Positions 38,355 to 48,144 of a stretch of DNA of 64,000 bases are shown here, one piece after another. The stretch's first letter is position 1; every line of letters begins with the position of its first letter. Location of the stretch: NCBI GenBank assembly GCA_963844855.1, contig CAWJQP010000073.1:620001-684000 (forward strand), given 5' to 3'. Origin of the DNA: DASQDN01 sp963844855. GTDB taxonomy: Bacteria > Acidobacteriota > Terriglobia > Bryobacterales > Bryobacteraceae. The notes under the pieces are model-generated. The model was not told the origin of the DNA, ran no database searches, and saw only the letters and a list, made by a program, of their open reading frames with translations. The translations under genes and the position numbers were made by a program.

Positions 38355-38728
38355 GTGTGACGAACGCACCGAGCTCACTGCTCCTCGGGCGGACCTATCC
38401 TGTTACAACTCGGTGACCCAAACCCGAAAACGAGACAGCGGGAAACTTGGAGGATAACGCTGGACGTGGTCCTCTTGGCAGTAGTAGGAGGAGAACCATG
38501 CCGGGAAAGCGTCACCGCGCAGAGTAGATCGCGTATACCATAAGGCGGGTAAGAGCAGGCAAGAAAGCGACCGATGTCTGCTTATGCTCGCCGTATTGTC
38601 CGTGAGCGCGCAAGAATCCACTACTTAAGAGTCTCTGAGAAAGCCTACGATACAATAAAAAGTTTGCCAATTTGGCGCGTGAGCCAAGCTGGCTGAAGCC
38701 TCAAAATATAGGTACGTCTGGAGACGGA
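38355..38728. other. Intergenic region between zinc protease gene and purA
   Basis: About 370 bases. The middle carries what looks like the left end of an IS3-family element (see 38498). Close to purA the sequence is AT-rich (TACGATACAATAAAAAG), a plausible promoter location, and GGAGACGG precedes the purA ATG. Nothing else is recognised. Confidence 0.5.
38498..38572 (+). mobile_element. Relic of an IS3-family transposase orfA start
   Basis: Behind a strong ribosome site (AGGAGG, 38487-38492) an ATG at 38498 begins MPGKRHRAE, then TAG, then IAYTIRRVRAGKKATDVC. Reading the stop as the former CAG gives KRHRAEQIAYTIRRV, the typical opening of IS3 OrfA (KRxxAEQIIxKLRxxE...G...DVC). Everything after about codon 25 is unrecognisable. 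It is a short, inactivated stub of an insertion sequence; no matching right end was found. Confidence 0.45.
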
Positions 38729-40036
38729 ATGAGTAATTTGATTGTGCTGGGCGCTCAATGGGGAGATGAAGGGAAAGGCAAGGTTGTCGATCTCTTCTCT
38801 GAAAAGTTCGACCTCGTTGCGCGGTACCAAGGCGGACACAACGCCGGGCACACAGTGTATATCGGAGAGAAGAAGTTTGTACTGAAGTTAATACCCAGCG
38901 GTATTCTCCGCGATGGCGTCAAAGCAGTGATCGGAAATGGTGTTGTCATCGATCCTGCCGCCCTCATCGAGGAAATGAACACACTCACCGCTGCCGGTAT
39001 CCCTGTCGAGTCCCGACTCGCCATCAGTAACCGAGCGCACGTCATTTTTCCATTCCATCGCCTCGCCGAGAAGATGTCCGAGGGGCGAGCAGATCGAGTG
39101 CCGATCGGAACCACTTCGCGCGGCATCGGCCCAAGCTATGAAGATAAGATCGGACGGCGTGGCATTCGCATCGCCGACCTGCTCGATTCTTCAATCTTTT
39201 CTCCGCTCTACAACGAACTCGCGGCCGACAAGGCGACCATCGCCAAAGCGTTCAATATCGAGAACAACATCCCGTATGCAGACATTCAGGCGCAGTACCG
39301 AGAGTATGCCCAGCGTATCGCGCCGATGGTCTGCGATACCGCCAAATTGCTGAACGACGCAATAAAGTCAGGCAAACGGGTACTTTTCGAAGGCGCCCAG
39401 GGAACGATGCTTGACGTCGACCACGGCACGTATCCCTTTGTGACTTCCTCCAGCGCGACGGCCGGTGGAGCGTGCATCGGATCCGGTGTTCCTCCCACGA
39501 AAATCGATGGTGTCATCGGCGTATCGAAGGCTTACATCACTCGCGTCGGCAGCGGAGCGTTTCCTTCGGAAGAGCATGGACCGGTCGGAGATCGCATCCG
39601 GAAGGCTGGCAATGAATTCGGTTCGGTGACGGGCCGTCCGCGGCGCTGCGGCTGGTTCGATGTGCCTCTCCTCCGGTATACTTCCATGATCAACGGTTTC
39701 GATAGTCTAATCATCACTAAGCTCGACGTGCTCGACGACTTGGACGAGATACCGGTGTGTATCGCATACAAGCTCGACGGCCGAATCATCGATGAAATGC
39801 CGGTGCGTCACAGCGATCTTGAGCGCGTCGAGCCCGTGTTTGAAAATCGGCCTGGTTGGAAAGTCAGCACCCGTGGTATTTCCAACTACGACGACCTGCC
39901 GGAAGCCGCCCGCAAATATGTCGACTATCTGGCTACCCAGACGGGTGTTGAAGTGGGTTGCCTCTCCACTGGTCCGGAGCGCAACGAGACCATGGTCATG
40001 CATGACTCGAAGCTGGCGCAATTGCTTGCCAACTGA
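38729..40036 (+). CDS. purA: Adenylosuccinate synthase, AMP biosynthesis
   Basis: A 435-residue GTP-dependent enzyme joining IMP and aspartate. GAQWGDEGKGK carries the GTP loop and catalytic aspartate, NAGHTVY the catalytic histidine; IGTTSRGIGPSYEDK, FEGAQGTMLDVDHGTYPFVT and ITRVGSGAFPSE follow in order. I use the ATG at 38729, preceded by GGAGACGGA; the frame extends 19 codons upstream without homology. Length is normal. No other purine genes are adjacent. Confidence 0.97.
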   Translation: MSNLIVLGAQWGDEGKGKVVDLFSEKFDLVARYQGGHNAGHTVYIGEKKFVLKLIPSGILRDGVKAVIGNGVVIDPAALIEEMNTLTAAGIPVESRLAISNRAHVIFPFHRLAEKMSEGRADRVPIGTTSRGIGPSYEDKIGRRGIRIADLLDSSIFSPLYNELAADKATIAKAFNIENNIPYADIQAQYREYAQRIAPMVCDTAKLLNDAIKSGKRVLFEGAQGTMLDVDHGTYPFVTSSSATAGGACIGSGVPPTKIDGVIGVSKAYITRVGSGAFPSEEHGPVGDRIRKAGNEFGSVTGRPRRCGWFDVPLLRYTSMINGFDSLIITKLDVLDDLDEIPVCIAYKLDGRIIDEMPVRHSDLERVEPVFENRPGWKVSTRGISNYDDLPEAARKYVDYLATQTGVEVGCLSTGPERNETMVMHDSKLAQLLAN

Positions 40037-40113
40037 CATTCTTGCTCACCAGGCGCTCCTGAATTCAATCACTTGACGCTGAGAGACCTAAGTAACATCC
40101 GGTCGAAGTAGTG

Positions 40114-41346
40114 CTACCTCCGCGTAATGATGAAGCTTCTCCATGAGGTATTGCCGGCTTCGTCCCATGCTCGAATGACGATCGTGTTATCACCAACGCG
40201 AAGTGCAAAATCCGGGATCGACCAGGAAGTAGTGCCATTCGCGGTCCCGGATCGCCCTCCGGAGGCGGTCCACGTGATCGACTTGATTCCCCCGCTGTCT
40301 GCCGCAGTTCCCGTTATACGTACTACCGCCGCGGACGTCGATGAGATAGCCAATCGAGGCGAGGTGATGGATAGGGATGGAGCCGTCCGATCCTTGGTCG
40401 GAGTCTCTGTATTCGACGGTGAGCTAGTTTGCGTCGGAGTAGTTGGCGTGTCGACAGTCTGCTGCCTCGTTGCGTAGAGCGATCGGATAGCGGTGATGTC
40501 GTCACGTTGAAGCTTCTCGAGTTTCCGGTAATACGGGTACATGATCGCCCCTGGCCGGTCAGCATGGCCCAAGCCCAAAGCGTGACCGAGTTCGTGCAGC
40601 ACAACAGAGTACAAATCAGGATCGACACCGTTCTGCCAGTTCTCGTCCTCGTCGAAGTGCAAATCACCCGCGATAGGTTCTGCATTGACATCGCCTGGAT
40701 AAAAAGTGTGCGCCAACATTCGGCCGCGTCCATCGAAGGGATACTTGTCTCCGTGGTCTCCCTTGAAGAAGCTGAAATGCAGGTTTCGAGACGCATCAAG
40801 GTGACTCGTACGTGTGAAGTCAACCTGCACATAGCGCGACCATTCGCTCAATGCGCTATGTACGACTTCCGACATTCTCTCGGGCGCGACTTTTGGCGAA
40901 ATGTATCCGAATGAGTACGTGAGATTGGCTGACGTCCTGACCCCGTTGTTCCATCCCCGTCCGACCGGCATCACCAGTTCTCCGATTTCCTCCTCGTCCT
41001 TTCGACCACATCCGTGGATCGGCATACCGGAAATCAACTCTTCCGATGCGGGGTAGATCAGCTCAACGGCGGGTTCGTTTTGTAATGACTCCACCTGAGT
41101 TTCCGTAGCCAAAACAAGCGCTTCGTCGTTGCGGACGTCCGGGTGCGATACCTCGATCGCTCCCGACCGTGAGATAACCTCCCGATCTGCGCCGGAGCTA
41201 AGCCGGACAACAACATACGAAGGATCCGAAGCTGCGGCGATCCACGCCAACGCAATACCTATAAACGCTCTGACTATCACATTCACAGGAGGCTTTTCGA
41301 CCCCGCGAATGCGTTTCTTGAGAATATTTGTGGCTTCTGCGCACAA
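40114..41346 (-). CDS. Matrixin-type secreted zinc protease with Ig-like domain
   Basis: A protein of up to 410 residues. The protease domain has HELGHALGLGH (three zinc histidines, catalytic glutamate) and the downstream Met-turn IMYPYY of matrixins. A linker rich in Thr, Pro and Ser (TPTTPTQTSSPSNTETPT) leads to a C-terminal Ig-like domain (LSITSPRLAISSTSAAVVRI, TASGGRSGTANGTTSW). The start is uncertain: TTG at 41346 gives a longer N-terminus; GTG codons at 41286 or 41280 would place the hydrophobic VRAFIGIALAWIAAA at the very start as a signal peptide. Divergent from the NHL gene. Extracellular protein degradation is the likely role. Confidence 0.82.
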   Translation of the reverse strand: MCAEATNILKKRIRGVEKPPVNVIVRAFIGIALAWIAAASDPSYVVVRLSSGADREVISRSGAIEVSHPDVRNDEALVLATETQVESLQNEPAVELIYPASEELISGMPIHGCGRKDEEEIGELVMPVGRGWNNGVRTSANLTYSFGYISPKVAPERMSEVVHSALSEWSRYVQVDFTRTSHLDASRNLHFSFFKGDHGDKYPFDGRGRMLAHTFYPGDVNAEPIAGDLHFDEDENWQNGVDPDLYSVVLHELGHALGLGHADRPGAIMYPYYRKLEKLQRDDITAIRSLYATRQQTVDTPTTPTQTSSPSNTETPTKDRTAPSLSITSPRLAISSTSAAVVRITGTAADSGGIKSITWTASGGRSGTANGTTSWSIPDFALRVGDNTIVIRAWDEAGNTSWRSFIITRR

Positions 41347-41364
41347 ATGTGCGAGGAGACATGA

Positions 41365-43570
41365 GTGCGATCCCTGCTGTTGTTCCTGTGCGCCTCCTTC
41401 GCCGCGCCCAGCCAGACCACCTATAGCTTAGAGGAATACGTCGGAACAGATTTCGCCGGGGATGGAAAACCTGCTCTTCTCGCTCCTTTACTTCAACCGC
41501 AGGGCTTGGCCGGCGACCGTGATGGCAGCATTCTCGTCGCAGATGCGGCGGACAACCGGGTTCGCCGGATCACTCCGGACGGAATAATCCATACCGTCAC
41601 CACCGATCTGCAGGCGCCCTACGGCGTCGCGGTTGGTCCTAACCGTGAAGTCTACATTGCCGATCTTGGAAATCGTCGGATTCGTTTAGTAACTGTAGAC
41701 GGCGCAGCGCGAACCTTCGCCAGCGGCGAACTACAGCAGCCCCGAAACGTGGCGGTTGACGCAAACGGAGTGGTCTATGTCTCCGACTTCGGCGCTGACA
41801 AGGTCTATCGGATAACCCCGGACGGCGCAATGCAACCGTTGGCGGCGGGCGAATTGAAAGGACCTGCAGGGTTAGCAGTTGACGCATCCGGCGCCGTATT
41901 CATTGCCGACTCCGGGAATAACCGGGTTCGCAAGGTGATAAACGGCCAGGCAAATACGGTACTCTCCGATTTCGGAATCGTCACCTCAATCGCTTTAGAC
42001 CGGACAGGACGGCTCTATGTCGCAGGGGGAGATCGAATAGCGGTCGTGTCGACGAACGGGGATATCTCGGTGATTAACACTCCGGCAGATGAAGTCGGGA
42101 TCGATGCCAACGGTCGAATTCTGACAGTTGCCTATAAGCAGGTTCGATCCTACTTTGCGACCGTGACAACCATTCTTGCCGGAAGCCGTAGCGGCATCTT
42201 CGCCGGAGATGGCGGACCACCCTCCGAGTGGCGATTTCACCGGCCGGAAGGGCTCGCTCGTGATGCCGCTGGAAATCTCTATATAGCCGACAGCGGCAAC
42301 GGTCGCGTACGGAAGATTTCCACCGAAGGCGAGTTGTCCACCGTGACGGCAGTGGAGCAAGCAGCCTACTTCGCGTTCGACATGAACAATATGCTGTATG
42401 TTTCTGATTCGAAGGCGGGAATCGTCTACAAGAACGATCGCTCGGGCAAATTTCAGATCTTCACGCGCGGCAGCGGAGCGAAACCATTTCGGAACCCATC
42501 GGGCCTCGGTTTTGATTTCATGGGTGACCTGTTTGTCGCTGATACCGGCAACAACTTGATTCGCAAAGTGACACCCGATGGAATCGTATCGACGGTCGCG
42601 GGTAGTGGATCGTCTGAGTCTGACGGCTTCGGACTTGGCCTGGCTCTGAAGGCTCCTGTCGGACTGGCAGTGGCGCTGGATGGAACCGTCTGGTTCACTG
42701 AGTTCGGCAAACTCCGAAAGCTGAGCCGCGACGGCCGGGTACTCCACAGTGAAGGATGTTCCTTTGGTCGATCCCCGAGGATTACGAATCGAACCCAACG
42801 GCAGCATTCTGCTTGCGGACGCAGGCGCGCACCGCATTCTGCAAATCGAACCCGACGGTCGCTGGAAAGTATTGGCGGAGAAGCCTTTAAATGGTCCAAC
42901 GGACATCCTCCGAGAAACCGATGGCTCCATCCTGGTGGCCGATACGCTGAACTCACGGATCCGCAGGCTCGTACCCAAAACGCAAGCCGAGCCGATCATA
43001 TTGGGTTCGCTTCGTATTCTTCACGCCGGAACCGGCCTGGAGACACCGGTCGCTCCCGGGCAGGTGGCTTATGTAGACGCCGACGACCGCCTTCCCGAGA
43101 AGGGCGTCCAAGTTCTCTTCGGCCCGAATAAGGCCGAGATCCTTTCGGTTGAGCCACATCGCATCACGTTGATCGTCCCGTCCGCCACGACGCTTGGTTT
43201 GACGGAGGTGATCGTCGCCGATGATATCGGGCCGCTGGCTGTAGCCTCAGCAGAAGTACGGGCAAGTGCCCCCGCGCTAGTCGGGGTGATTCGAAACCAA
43301 GACGGCACGGCCAACTCGCTCGACGCTCCGGCGCTCCGGACGTCTGTTGTGACGTTGTCGCTAACCGGTGACGGAACGGCCTCTGAGCCCAGCGTCATCG
43401 CATCAATCGGAGGCATCGAAGCCGAAGTTTTATCGATCACCCGGGAAGCCGGACAATTGAAAGTCGGCTTGCGCGTCCCGGGTGGATTTCTACCCTCGGG
43501 CCTGCTTCCGCTTAACATCGAAGTCAACGGAGTGAGACTCATCAAGGACACCAACATCGCGTGCCGATAA
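41365..43570 (+). CDS. Secreted NHL-repeat propeller protein, one frameshift
   Basis: From GTG 41365, a signal peptide (LLLFLCASFAAPSQ) and then a long row of NHL blades: GSILVADAADNRVRRITPDG, REVYIADLGNRRIRLVTVDG, VVYVSDFGADKVYRITPDG, NLYIADSGNGRVRKISTEG, DLFVADTGNNLIRKVTPDG. The frame breaks near 42740, where LSRDGRV is followed by nonsense; removing one base (GTACTCCACAG to GTATCCACAG) gives GRVSTVKDVPLVDPRG and two more blades, then a TIGR03437-like C-terminal domain (LGSLRILHAGTGLETPVAPG, NKAEILSVEPHRITLIVPSA). About 735 residues in all. Such proteins are secreted or surface-bound; the ligand is unknown. Confidence 0.8.
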
Positions 43571-43579
43571 GATAGCAGC

Positions 43580-44852
43580 GTGGATCATTCGCGCTCTGAC
43601 GAACTCTTTGCCCGCGCCCAGAAGGTAACACCCGGAGGCGTGAACTCGCCCGTCCGGGCTTTCAGAGGGGTTGGTGGGACACCCAGGTTTATCGCCAAAG
43701 GCGAAGGTTCCCGGCTTATCGACGTCGACGGCAACTCCTACATCGACTACATCTGCTCTTGGGGACCGTTGCTGCTCGGCACATCGCCCGAAGCCGGTCA
43801 TCGACGCGTTGCGGGAAGTGCTTGAGATCGGCACGAGTTTTGGGGCTCCGACGGAACGCGAAATCGTCCTTGCCGAATTGATCCGGGAAGCCATGCCAAG
43901 CATGGAACTGGTCCGTCTCGTCAATTCCGGGACAGAAGCGACGATGAGCGCGCTTCGAGTCGCTCGCGGTTTCACCGGCCGCAATCTGACGATCAAGTTC
44001 GAAGGCTGCTATCACGGCCACGTCGATTCCCTCCTGGTCAAGGCTGGTTCAGGAATGGCAACTCTGGCGATCTCCGATACCGTCGGCGTTCCAGAGAGTT
44101 TCGCGGCCACGACCATCGTCCTTCCGTTCAACGATCTGGACGCGGTGGAAGCTGCGTTTCGGGAGCAGGGTGACCGCATCGCATGCGTCATCGTGGAACC
44201 TGTGGTCGGCAATATGGGCTGCGTGCCACCGCTTCCTGGTTTCCTCGAGGGGTTGCGGACTGTCACAAAAGCCTACGGTTCGCTGCTGATCTTCGACGAG
44301 GTAATGACGGGTTTCCGGCTGGCGTTCGGGGGGGCCCAACAGCTCTATGGAATACAGCCCGATCTAACCACGATCGGCAAGATCGTCGGTGGCGGCCTAC
44401 CAATCGCGGCCTATGGCGGACGACTCGACATTATGAATAAGGTCGCGCCTTCCGGGCCGATTTACCAAGCCGGGACGCTGTCCGGCAACCCGCTGGCGGT
44501 CAGCGCGGGAATCGCCATGTTGCAGTACTTGAAGGATAACCCGGAAGTATATGATGTGATTGAGAAAAGGACTGCCGCCCTATGCGCAGAATCGTTCCCA
44601 GGGATCACGATCAACCGCGTCGGATCGATGTTCACGTTTTTCTTCACTGATCAGCCCGTAACTAGTTGGGATAGCGCGAAGAAATCGAATACGGAGCTCT
44701 TTAAGCGATTCTTCCATCACATGCTGGATGCTGGTATCTATTTGGCTCCATCGCAGTTCGAAGCGGGCTTCATGTCCTACGCCCACTCGGACGCCGACGT
44801 CCAGCAAACTGTCGATGCCGCGCGGGCGTTCTTCAAGTCCTTAAGAACCTAA
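43580..44852 (+). CDS. hemL: Glutamate-1-semialdehyde 2,1-aminomutase, one frameshift
   Basis: A PLP enzyme making 5-aminolevulinate for haem. The first frame from GTG 43580 gives RSDELFARAQKVTPGGVNSP and SYIDYICSWGPLLLG; the second resumes with VIDALREVLEIGTSFGAPTE and continues through NSGTEATMSALRVARGFTGR, FDEVMTGFR, LTTIGKIVGGGLPIAAYGG (PLP lysine in TIGK) to the stop at 44852. The break lies near 43797 at GAAGCCGGTCATCGAC; dropping one G gives EAVIDAL. The repaired length is about 423 residues, normal for the family. A sequence error is the simplest reason. Its end overlaps the convergent unknown gene by 20 bases. Confidence 0.9.
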
Positions 44853-45300
44853 CCGCCGAGAATACGACTACCGCTCCGAAGAAGAGCAGACTCAGCGCGA
44901 CCGTCGCGCGGCGACGTTCGGGCGAGACTGTTCGGACGCGCGCGTCGTTCGGATGGGTCATCTCCAGGCGGAGCGAAACTTGTGTTGGGAATCGTCCTTC
45001 GAGTCGGTTGTCCAGAACCAAGACATAGTCGCCGGCGTCCGGAATCAGGACACGGAACTGTCCAGACCTCTCGAACCCGGACGTAAACAAAGGCCGGTTC
45101 GATCTTCCCCGACTGAAACGCTCGGCCTGTTCGCGGCTCAGGAGGATCGCCTGGATCTGTGTGCCCCCGCCGACAACCTCGAAGGATCCATGAAGGGTGG
45201 TGCTGTTCAATGGAGTCTTAACCGAGATCGCAGTCGAATGTGAGACTGGGACTGTTACGAGCGATTCGGTAATAACGATAAGGAGCGCCAGAAAACTCAT
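44833..45300 (-). CDS. Exported single-pass protein of unknown function
   Basis: A 155-residue protein with an N-terminal hydrophobic segment (FLALLIVITESLVTVPV) and a C-terminal membrane helix (ATVALSLLFFGAVVVFSAV) followed by basic residues. Between them is a small beta domain (TTLHGSFEVVGGGTQIQAIL, GQFRVLIPDAGDYVLVLDNR) with a GOLD/emp24-like pattern. It should be anchored in the inner membrane with the domain outside. Its ATG overlaps the amidohydrolase stop by four bases (ATGA), so the two are coupled. Function unknown. Confidence 0.65.
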   Translation of the reverse strand: MSFLALLIVITESLVTVPVSHSTAISVKTPLNSTTLHGSFEVVGGGTQIQAILLSREQAERFSRGRSNRPLFTSGFERSGQFRVLIPDAGDYVLVLDNRLEGRFPTQVSLRLEMTHPNDARVRTVSPERRRATVALSLLFFGAVVVFSAVRFLRT

Positions 45301-46937
45301 CGCGACTGATACACGATCTCGCCACCAACGACCGTCATACGTACCTCGGCAGTCCTGGTTAGGTCGTCTGACAGAATGACGAAGTCCGCTAGTTTGCCAA
45401 CTTCGATGCTTCCCTTCTCCGCCTCTTCGAATGCGGCGTATGCGCCTCCGAGCGTCCAGCTTTGCAGGGCTTGTCCGCGAGTCAACCTTTCTTTCGGCAA
45501 GAAGCCGCCGGGAGGATTCCCGGACGCATCCTGACGGGTAACGGCCGCGTAGAAGCCCAAGATCGGGTTGGTCTGCTCAACGGGAAAGTCCGATCCGTTC
45601 GCGATCGGTACGCCAGCCGCCAGAAATGTCTGCGCCAACCAGGCGCCGGCGAGACGCGCTTTTCCAAGACGAGCCTCGGCCCATCGCATATCGCTCGTCG
45701 CGTGAGTCGACTGGATCGATGCGATTACTGAGTTCTCGGCGAAGAGTTTAACGTCGGCCGGGTCGACAATCTGCGCGTGCTCGATGCGAAAGCGCTTATC
45801 GTTCTTCCCGTGAAGAACTGCTTTGTACGCTTCGAGGACGGTCCGGTTTGCGCGATCTCCGATCGCATGTGTGTTTACTTGGAAGCCGCGATCGGCCGCC
45901 TGACGCGCAATCTTCTCGATCTCGGCGCCACTCAGAATCAGCAAACCGGAATTCTTAGGGTCGTCGGCATACGGCTGCAGAAAGGCGGCGCCGCGCGATC
46001 CCATAGCCCCATCAGACACTAGCTTGATGCTGCGAACTGTCAATTTTTCAGAAACTTCCGGGCCTTTCTTTAAGTATTCGTTCCACAGGGTCCCAGCGCC
46101 TCCGATCATGGCGTAAATACGGACAGGCAGCTTTCCCTTCGCGATCAACGTACGGTAAGCGGCCAGCTCTCCGGCTCCTGTGCCGGCGTCATGAACGCTG
46201 GTAATCCCGAAGCGAACGCACTCCTTCGCTGCAAGAGAAATGGCGCGTTCGATCTGTTCCGGTGTCCGTGCCGGAATCTTATTGGCGACCAGTCCTTGCG
46301 CCCGGTCGATGAGAATGCCAGTCGCCTTTCCCAACGGGTCGCGGTGAATCTTTCCGCCGGCAGGGTCTGGCGTTTGGCGCTGAATGTCGGCGCGTTCGAG
46401 CGCGCGGGTGTTAACCCAGGCCGCATGTCCATCGACACGGCTCAGATAGACCGGATGATCGGGAGCGGCTTTGTCGAGAATATCGGCGGTGGGAAACTCG
46501 CCGCCCCACTCGGTCTGATCCCAAGCGCGACCTTTGATCCATTCGCCTTTCGGGCGGGACTTCGCGGCATTGCTGACCATTTCCGCAACCGTCGCGGTCG
46601 ATTTCACTCCCCGGAAGTTAAGCGACTCGAGCAGGTCGCCCAAACCCGACATGTGTCCATGCGAGTCGATGAAACCCGCGGTAAGGACACCATTGTTTCC
46701 GTTGATGCGGCGCGTCGAGGTACCGACATGGCGTGACGGGTCATCACCGACATAAATAAATCTCGTCTCGCGGACGGCAACGGCTGTCGCGCGTGGCTGC
46801 GTTGGATTGCCCGTGTGAACGCGGACGTTATCGACAATGAGGTCTGCACTCTGCGCTTGCAAACTCCATGCAGTCAAAAAGATGGCTGGTATCACCCACC
46901 GTCCGCTTTGGAAAAAGCGGGCTAAAATGGTAGGCAT
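45297..46937 (-). CDS. Secreted amidohydrolase (YtcJ-type)
   Basis: About 546 residues from ATG 46935-46937, with a signal peptide (RFFQSGRWVIPAIFLTAWSL). LIVDNVRVHTGNP opens the composite beta domain; GFIDSHGHMSGLGD has the metal-binding histidines; RFGITSVHDAGTG, QVNTHAIGDRANR, RIEHAQIVD and ANGSDFPVEQTNP supply the remaining ligands of the amidohydrolase barrel. The natural substrate is unknown; relatives act on N-substituted formamides or similar. The chosen start overlaps the divergent start at 46936 by two bases; a GTG at 46895 would avoid this but leaves a signal peptide without positive charge. Confidence 0.88.
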   Translation of the reverse strand: MPTILARFFQSGRWVIPAIFLTAWSLQAQSADLIVDNVRVHTGNPTQPRATAVAVRETRFIYVGDDPSRHVGTSTRRINGNNGVLTAGFIDSHGHMSGLGDLLESLNFRGVKSTATVAEMVSNAAKSRPKGEWIKGRAWDQTEWGGEFPTADILDKAAPDHPVYLSRVDGHAAWVNTRALERADIQRQTPDPAGGKIHRDPLGKATGILIDRAQGLVANKIPARTPEQIERAISLAAKECVRFGITSVHDAGTGAGELAAYRTLIAKGKLPVRIYAMIGGAGTLWNEYLKKGPEVSEKLTVRSIKLVSDGAMGSRGAAFLQPYADDPKNSGLLILSGAEIEKIARQAADRGFQVNTHAIGDRANRTVLEAYKAVLHGKNDKRFRIEHAQIVDPADVKLFAENSVIASIQSTHATSDMRWAEARLGKARLAGAWLAQTFLAAGVPIANGSDFPVEQTNPILGFYAAVTRQDASGNPPGGFLPKERLTRGQALQSWTLGGAYAAFEEAEKGSIEVGKLADFVILSDDLTRTAEVRMTVVGGEIVYQSR

Positions 46938-47859
46938 GGATGACAGTATTGCACAGGCTCCGGAGCAGGCCGGAGCCCTGGATCTTCCTGCGTGGAAGAC
47001 CGTGCTGAGTGTTGTTTCCGCAGTCCTGCTGGCGGTGGTGTTTCTTGTGGCCGGAGTCTGGAAGATAACCGATCCGTTCAATGCTGCAGGCAAGATGGTT
47101 CAGGCGCAGGTGCCTGCCGATTTAGGTCTGACTACCGCAATTAGCTTCGGTATTGCTGAAACATTCGCAGGCATGTTGTTGCTGATTCCACGATTCCGCC
47201 GATGGGGCGCATGGCTAGGTGGCCTGATGCTGATCGCGTTCATCGCATACATCGGGTACTACTACGATGTGTTACGCGGGGCCGATTGCAGTTGCTTCCC
47301 AATGATTAAACGTGCAATCGGTCCAGGGTTCTTTATAGTGGACGGAATCTTCCTGTTGATGGCGATCGGCGCGGGTTATTGGGCTCGGCCTTCGGATGGG
47401 AAGCGGACAGCCGCTATCATCCTTGGCGCGGTGGCGGTCTTCGCGTTTGTCTCTGTCGGTGTGACCTATGCCAGACAGAGCGGCGTTGAGGCTCCAAAGA
47501 CGATCACGGTAGACGGACAACCTTATTCGCTGCAACATGGCAAGCACTTCCTCTACTTCTTCGATCCCGAGTGCTCGCACTGCTACCAGGCCGCGAAGAC
47601 GATGTCCACATTCGACTGGAAAGACACAAAGGTCGTGGCACTCCCTACTGTCAATCCGCAGTTCGGCCCTGGCTTCCTGAAAGACACGGGCTTAAAGGCC
47701 GGCCTTTCCGGCGATGCGGCGGCCCTGAAGAAAGTGTTCCCATTTGGCGACCCGCCCTATGGCGTGGCCATTGAGAACGGCCGGCAGAAAGAATCGTTCC
47801 CTTACTTTGAAGGCGAGAAACCAGCCGGCGGACTGCGTAAAATCGAATTCATTCGATAG
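46936..47859 (+). CDS. MauE/DoxX-type membrane protein fused to a thioredoxin-like domain
   Basis: A 307-residue protein from ATG 46936 (ATG 46927 is possible). Four to five helices (SVVSAVLLAVVFLVAGVWKI; AISFGIAETFAGMLLLIP; LMLIAFIAYIGYYY; FFIVDGIFLLMAIGAGYW; and a fifth near 157-177) form a MauE/DoxX unit with a CxC pair (C118, C120 in ADCSCFP). A thioredoxin fold follows, with redox motif C213-S-H-C216 (FDPECSHCYQA). The design suggests a membrane enzyme passing electrons to or from a periplasmic thiol pair. No methylamine dehydrogenase genes are near. Two small genes follow closely on the same strand. Confidence 0.82.
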   Translation: MDDSIAQAPEQAGALDLPAWKTVLSVVSAVLLAVVFLVAGVWKITDPFNAAGKMVQAQVPADLGLTTAISFGIAETFAGMLLLIPRFRRWGAWLGGLMLIAFIAYIGYYYDVLRGADCSCFPMIKRAIGPGFFIVDGIFLLMAIGAGYWARPSDGKRTAAIILGAVAVFAFVSVGVTYARQSGVEAPKTITVDGQPYSLQHGKHFLYFFDPECSHCYQAAKTMSTFDWKDTKVVALPTVNPQFGPGFLKDTGLKAGLSGDAAALKKVFPFGDPPYGVAIENGRQKESFPYFEGEKPAGGLRKIEFIR

Positions 47860-47865
47860 TGAGCC

Positions 47866-48141
47866 ATGCCCTGTTTACTCGCGATTCTCATTCTGGCGTT
47901 TCCGCGGATAGGCATTGTTCTGCTTTACATGTTCACCAATTTCTTCGGCGGCGTGTATAACTCAATCCTCATCCCGTTGCTTGGATTCATCTTCATGCCG
48001 GTAACGCTCGTGGCATACACATGGCTGACGAAATCGGGCCAAGCGGTGGATGCGTTCTACCTTGTGGTCATGTTCGTCGCTGTGATCGTCGATTTGGGAT
48101 TTTTTGGTGGAAGCCGCGCAAGTTCGCGGAAGCGTAGTTGA
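47866..48141 (+). CDS. Small integral membrane protein
   Basis: A 91-residue protein with three predicted helices: LLAILILAFPRIGIVLLYMF, a middle one around SILIPLLGFIFMPVTLVAYT, and AFYLVVMFVAVIVDLGFF, ending in a basic tail SRASSRKRS. It starts 6 bases after the MauE-thioredoxin gene and ends 3 bases before the DinB gene, so all three are probably one transcript. No known function. Confidence 0.75.
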   Translation: MPCLLAILILAFPRIGIVLLYMFTNFFGGVYNSILIPLLGFIFMPVTLVAYTWLTKSGQAVDAFYLVVMFVAVIVDLGFFGGSRASSRKRS

Positions 48142-48144
48142 CCT

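Noticed and set aside
38574..38694. Short open frame MSAYARRIVRERARIHYL between the IS3 stub and purA
   Set aside because: Only about 40 codons, no ribosome site, and it overlaps the probable purA promoter; no resemblance found.
41995..42999. Minus-strand open frame of 334 codons
   Set aside because: Antisense to the NHL-repeat gene whose blades are unmistakable.
46837..46935. N-terminal extension of the MauE-thioredoxin protein
   Set aside because: Runs antisense through the amidohydrolase signal peptide; MDDSIAQ at 46936 precedes the first helix correctly.
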